Assembly (NCBI GenBank): GCA_017591395.1
Contig: WEDG01005477.1
Span: forward strand, 23,793 to 87,792
Source of the DNA: Schistocephalus solidus
Lineage: Eukaryota; Platyhelminthes; Cestoda; Diphyllobothriidea; Diphyllobothriidae
Reading direction: 5' to 3'
DNA: 64,000 bases
Under the pieces are notes generated by a model, which was given only the letters and a program-made list of their open reading frames with translations, made no database searches and was not told the DNA's origin. The stretch's first letter is position 1; every line of letters starts with the position of its first letter. This document shows, piece after piece, positions 60,137 through 64,000 of this stretch. Made by a program: the position numbers and the translations under genes.

Positions 60137-62838
60137 ATATTGCTAATAGAAGCGAAGATGCGCGTTCCCGGAAATAAATGAGAAGAAGAGGCGATCACGG
60201 GAGCCATTGTTTTATTGTCCTGACGTTTCAAAAGCAAACAAGATTTCATCGTCGGAGGTGAATATTGTACCGCGCCTCACAGTATTTATAGGTGGTAACA
60301 TTTCGGCTAATACGGGATTACTAAGGTTTTTGAATTTGCGTACAGGAGGGACCGGGTTGGGGGTGGAGATCCTAAGTCATCATGCTGCTTGATGAGTAGG
60401 GTGGTGTTTCATCCTTGGCGATCATCCTTTGCCTGTTCACTGAGTCCGTGGTGGACTGGGGGAGGGCGGGTGATGGCTTGTTCTCAATCTGGTCGGGGGC
60501 CGGCGTTCGCACGTTGGCAGTAGCCGTCAGTACCCTCATCGACCGAAGCTGCCGCCCCGGGCTGTTAATCTTGGTTGCGATCGCACCTCCATGTGTATTC
60601 GCACCTGCCGGATAAGTGGTTGAGCTGGCCGAGGCGATAACTGTTCCTTCGTCGGGTCTGGGTTGTGTTGCGATTGCGTGCGTGTCCGCCATCGACTCAC
60701 CCATGTTCGGATGCACGTTAGGCCCATGTTCACGTTGGCTCTTTTGATCATTGAGCTGCATCCGGTGGGCTTGGTAGGCCGTAGGAAGCGTCACACAACG
60801 ATTTATGGAGGTTGTTCCCGTGTGCCAAGCCTCGATTACTTCCCTTGCAACGCGGTCACTTCCCCGACCAAGAATTTCAGCATTCTGGAAGGCGAACGTG
60901 TGTCCAGAGTCTGCGCAATGGTCCGCCACCAAAGACAGCTGGTCCATTCCTCTTACCGCCATATCTTTGGCTGTTTGGTCGCTGGCCTTCGGCTTTGCCT
61001 GCACTGTCTGCTACGTTCGATGAAGTTGCGGGGATACCCGTTGGCCATGAAGAGGCGTTGGAATTATCGAAGTTCTGCCTTTCTTTCGCCTGGCTTGCTG
61101 CAGTGTGTTTCAGCCTTTTTGTATAGCGTTCGAACACAACTGCGTTTGTGGCATGACGGATGATTTGCTATGGTAGCTCAGGATTTGGCGGGTACTGGTG
61201 GCCTTCCTATACACCGTCGTTTTTAGGTCCCCTCTCGGTTTTCGATGGACGAGAACGTCTAGGAATGACAGCTGGTTGTTGACTTCCACCTCCATTGCAA
61301 ACTGGTTGTCAGGGAAAATAGAATTCAGGCTGTCATTAAATTCCTTGACCATATCCCGCTCGATGATAAAAAAGGTATCGTCCACATACAGAGTCCAGAA
61401 TTTTGGTTTGTAGTTTGCGAAAACCAGGGTCTCTACTTTTTGGAGAACTGCCTCTGTGATGAAGCCCGAGAGTGGCGATCCCATTGGCGTCCCCTTGACC
61501 TGCTCGTACGTTGTTCCTTCGAAAGTCAAGTACGTTTTTAAGCAGAATTTTAAGAGCTGGATGAGATGTCTCCCTTTCACCATCTCGTCCGTCTCGTTGT
61601 ACCTGCTCTCGAGCAGTTCACTGACCGTTTCGACTGCCAGGCCTTGTGGGATGGATGTGAAGAGAGAGTTGACATCGAATGACACCATCACCTCGTCTGC
61701 AGTAATTTGCATTCCCTGGAGCTGTTGCAGGAATTGAGTTGCTGAACAGACCGTCGTGGTCGCGTCCGAGGTGAGCAACCGCAAATTTCGGAAAAGCCAT
61801 TTCGCCAGATGAAAGGTTGGTGCACCGCGCAATGACACGATTCGGCCGGAGGGATACCAGCCTTGTGTACTTTTGGTAGTCCGTAGAACCTTGCTGCGGC
61901 CGCGTCTATTGGTTTACTGGCCAGTCGTACCGACTTAGTAATGGCCTTGTTCTTTTGCATGTCTGCGAGTGTCTTGTAGAGTTCCGTTACAAGTTTCTTC
62001 ATCGGTTCATCGTCACATGGCAGGTACGCCTGTCGGTCCTCCAGTAAGGCCTTGGCCTTCTGGATGTAGTCTGTCTTATTCATCACTACTGTGGAGCGTC
62101 CTTTGTCGGCTGGCAGAATCACGATGCTGGTGTCAGCCCTCAGTGTCTTGAGAGCACTCTGTTCCGCTCTGGAAATGATTGCACGTGGTTTGTGCGCCAT
62201 CACCAAAGAGGGTATCTGCTGCCGAATAAGGTGCTTAGTTTTCGTCAGATTCCCCGGTTTGTTTGAGAATCGACTCGACAGTGGCCACGAGATTTACCGG
62301 ATCGGCGTTGCGATGTTAAAGCAAGCTTCATGACTCAGCACTTTCAATTGTGCAGGCGACAACTGCTTCGATGACATATTGTGCATCAGAACTTCGTTCT
62401 CTTCTTGAGATGAATGGGTTATATTTCGAAGCTTATCCGCCAGCTCCGCATCTCTCGTTGCTCGTAGCTCTCTGGCCCGTTTATCAATCACCTGCTGCAG
62501 CAGCCTGACTCCGTCCTCGCCGATTAGTTCAGCGCACTGTGCAACCGCGGCTCAAAACCCCATTGTATTTGCGCAGTCGAAGATGGCAGTCTTGGAGGAG
62601 CACCCGAATCATTCGTCTGCTATGTTGTGTCACCCACCGTTTCGCCAGACTTGTGTTCACCGGTGGCTTGTAGGACAAGCTTTTCGGAAGCACGCGGTTA
62701 TCAAGGCATCTGTGGAGAAATTGAATTTGCGCGTACGTTGATGACAGACGAAGGGCAAATATTTCCCAACGTCATGCTGACTCATGCGCTTTGCGCCGGA
62801 AAATATTGCTAATAGAAGCGAAGATGCGCGTTCCCGGA
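60137..62838 (-). mobile_element. Penelope-like element, second family, endonuclease core deleted
   Basis: Minus strand, 5' to 3': N-terminal region (SSKQLSPAQLKVLSHEACFN, about 62390-62330), SIVILPADKGRSTVVMNKTD, YGLPKVHKAGIP, SFDVNSLFTSIPQGLAVETV, KGTPMGSPLSGFITEAVLQ, catalytic WTLYVDDTFFII and LSFLDVLVHRKPRG, with a frameshift near 61850. After RT the frame reads FMANGYPRNFIERSRQCR and jumps at about 61000 straight to AVRGMDQLSLVADHCADSGH and INRCVTLPTAYQA, the end of the endonuclease. The GIY/YIG core itself is missing, so this copy could not encode an active endonuclease. A 36-bp direct repeat flanks it (60137-60172 and 62803-62838). Confidence 0.88.
60217..60258 (-). ncRNA. Decayed hammerhead-like motif in PLE terminal region
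   Basis: Minus strand: a short stem I, then ACGATGA where CUGANGA is expected, a weak AAA/TTT stem II, GAAACGTC and AGGA. The GAAAC-GUC half is typical of PLE-type hammerheads with a minimal helix III. C3 and U4 are replaced, so it is predicted inactive. Confidence 0.4.
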
Positions 62839-62873
62839 TCTTCCCGGATCGTTCCCGCATCTTCGCTTCTATT
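62803..62873. repeat. Direct-repeat copy plus 18-bp hairpin at PLE edge
   Basis: aatagaagcgaagatgcg at 62811-62828 is repeated as a perfect reverse complement at 62856-62873, with a spacer containing a doubled ttcccggatc. The first arm is also part of the 36-bp direct repeat present at the other PLE end (60137-60172). Confidence 0.85.
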
Positions 62874-62968
62874 TGCAACGGACTCGTGCCTCAATGGTAG
62901 AGTGTAACACTCAATGACCAAAGGTCGCGGGTTCGAATCTCGGGTGATCCACACCCGGGATTGGGTAT

Positions 62969-63013
62969 GACTGGCTGATGACGGCTAATAAGCCAGAAAT
63001 GGCCATTCCGGTC
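62969..63013 (+). ncRNA. Hammerhead-like motif, array monomer 1
   Basis: Stem I GACTGG/CCGGTC (six pairs, one G-U), core CTGATGA, stem II GGCT/AGCC, GAAA, palindromic helix III ATGGCCAT, U at position 17. A C and an A flank stem II where a G-C pair is usual, which may weaken it. Cleavage is predicted before the CCGGTC strand (between 63007 and 63008). Confidence 0.6.
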
Positions 63014-63278
63014 TCCCTTGTCTTTGTCGGTTCCACCTTATCATCATATTCCCCAAGTTGCTATGCAACTGCCTGCGAGGGCTCTAAACTGAGCTCCAGG
63101 GCACAACGGAACATCCATGTTCCTTAGCTAGATCGGTGAACACCTCACTATCATAATTCATAGTCCCGATCGCAAACCGACAAAACAACGGACTCGTGCC
63201 TCAATGGTAGAGTGTTACACTCAATGACCAAAGGTCCCGGGTTCGAATCTCGGGTGATCCACACCCGGGATTGGGTAT

Positions 63279-63323
63279 GACTGACTAATGACGGCTAATA
63301 AGCCAGAAATGGCCATTCCGGTC
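63279..63323 (+). ncRNA. Hammerhead-like motif, array monomer 2 (core mutated)
   Basis: Same as monomer 1 except gactgactaatga: the core G5 is replaced by A and stem I loses one pair. Predicted inactive. Confidence 0.5.
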
Positions 63324-63591
63324 TCCCTTGTCTTTGTCGGTTCCACCTTATCATCATATTCCCCAAGTTGCTATGCAACTGCCTGCGAGGGCTCTAAACT
63401 GAGCTCCAGGGCACAACGGAACATCCATGTTCCTTAGCCAGATCGGTGAACACCTCACTATCATAATTCATAGTCCCGATCGCAAACCGACAAAACAACG
63501 GACTCGTGCCTCCAATGGTAGAGTGTTACACTCAATGACCAAAAGGTCCCGGGTTCCGAATCTCGGGTGATCCACACCCGGGATTGGGTAT

Positions 63592-63636
63592 GACTGGCTG
63601 ATGACGGCTAATAAGCCAGAAATGGCCATTCAGGTC
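63592..63636 (+). ncRNA. Hammerhead-like motif, array monomer 3
   Basis: Core CTGATGA and GAAA are intact; the 3' stem I strand is CAGGTC, giving one mismatch in stem I. Confidence 0.5.
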
Positions 63637-63902
63637 TCCCCCTTGTCTTTGTCGGTTCCACCTTATCATCATATTCCCCAAGTTGCTATGCAACTGCCTG
63701 CGAGAGCTCTTAAAGTGTGCTCCAGGGCACAACGGAACATCCATGTTCCTTAGCTAGATCAAAGAACACCTCACTATCATAATTCATAGTCCCGATCACA
63801 AACCAACAAAACAACGGACTCGTGCCTCAATGGTAGTGTTACACTCAATGACCAAAGGTTGCGGGTTCGAATCTCGGGTGATCCACACCCGGCATTGGGT
63901 AT

Positions 63903-63947
63903 GACTGGCTGATGACGGCTAATAAGCCAGAAATGGCCATTCCGGTC
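63903..63947 (+). ncRNA. Hammerhead-like motif, array monomer 4
   Basis: Identical to the motif of monomer 1 over the whole 45 bases. It sits in the monomer cut by the window end. Confidence 0.6.
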
Positions 63948-64000
63948 TCCCTTGTCTTTGTCGGTTCCACCTTATCATCATATTCCCCAAGTTGCTATGC

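Larger units (their letters stand above)
62880..64000 (+). repeat. Tandem array of hammerhead SINE monomers (about 310 bp), runs off window
   Basis: Monomers start at 62880, 63190, 63500 and 63816; the last is cut by the window end. Each begins ggactcgtgcctc, with an A-box-like segment and a B box (ggttcgaatc at 62930-62939 in the first), followed by a hammerhead-like motif, the body (ggccattccggtctccct) and a tail tcataattcatagtcccg leading into the next head. Sequence identity is high, with scattered substitutions and indels. Pol III head plus ribozyme plus tandem layout recalls the schistosome Sm-alpha SINE-like family; homology to it is not established. Confidence 0.88.

Noticed and set aside
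62880..64000. CRISPR-like array or true tRNA gene cluster
   Set aside because: The repeat unit is about 310 bp with no spacers, and only the B box and parts of the D and T arms look like tRNA. No complete acceptor stem is present, so these are SINE heads.

Overview
The window is eukaryotic: split genes with GT-AG introns, long AT-rich non-coding stretches and a heavy load of retroelements. The mix of Penelope-like elements (PLEs), CR1-type LINEs and tRNA-headed SINEs that carry hammerhead-like ribozyme motifs (as in the schistosome Sm-alpha family) suggests a flatworm, most likely a large-genome tapeworm of the diphyllobothriid kind. The species assignment is inference and no search was run.

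Three host genes are supported, all on the plus strand. (1) 243-3205: the 3' exons of a carnitine O-acyltransferase family gene whose 5' part, with the catalytic His, lies left of the window. (2) 31764-40245: a complete seven-exon mitochondrial carrier of the SLC25A27/UCP4 type, with one apparent single-base deletion at the end of exon 6. (3) 47264-54471: a complete five-exon WD40 protein resembling WDR86, with a polyadenylation signal at 54507. These genes do unrelated jobs and show no operon-like arrangement.

The rest is mobile DNA and its remains. 3983-12840 is a nested block: (TA)n tracts, a hammerhead-bearing repeat ('unit A'), CR1 LINE pieces, and three head-to-tail PLE copies on the minus strand (period about 2.67-2.70 kb). 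15.86-17.03 kb is a large imperfect inverted repeat. 18.74-21.54, 23.25-23.74 and 25.40-27.19 kb are minus-strand CR1-type LINEs in different states of decay. 60.14-62.84 kb is a second PLE family with its endonuclease core deleted, bounded by a 36-bp direct repeat and a terminal hairpin. It is followed to the window edge by a tandem array (about 310-bp monomers) of a tRNA-headed SINE.

The most interesting signal is a set of hammerhead-ribozyme-like motifs in four different repeat contexts: unit A (minus strand, best copy 11530-11601), the PLE tandem copies (minus, 6668-6712 and 9356-9401), the SINE family (plus, 12641, 53354 and four copies from 62969) and a decayed motif in the 60-kb PLE. 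In the three best-formed families helix III is a perfect palindrome with little or no loop, the geometry expected of hammerheads that work as dimers or in tandem transcripts.
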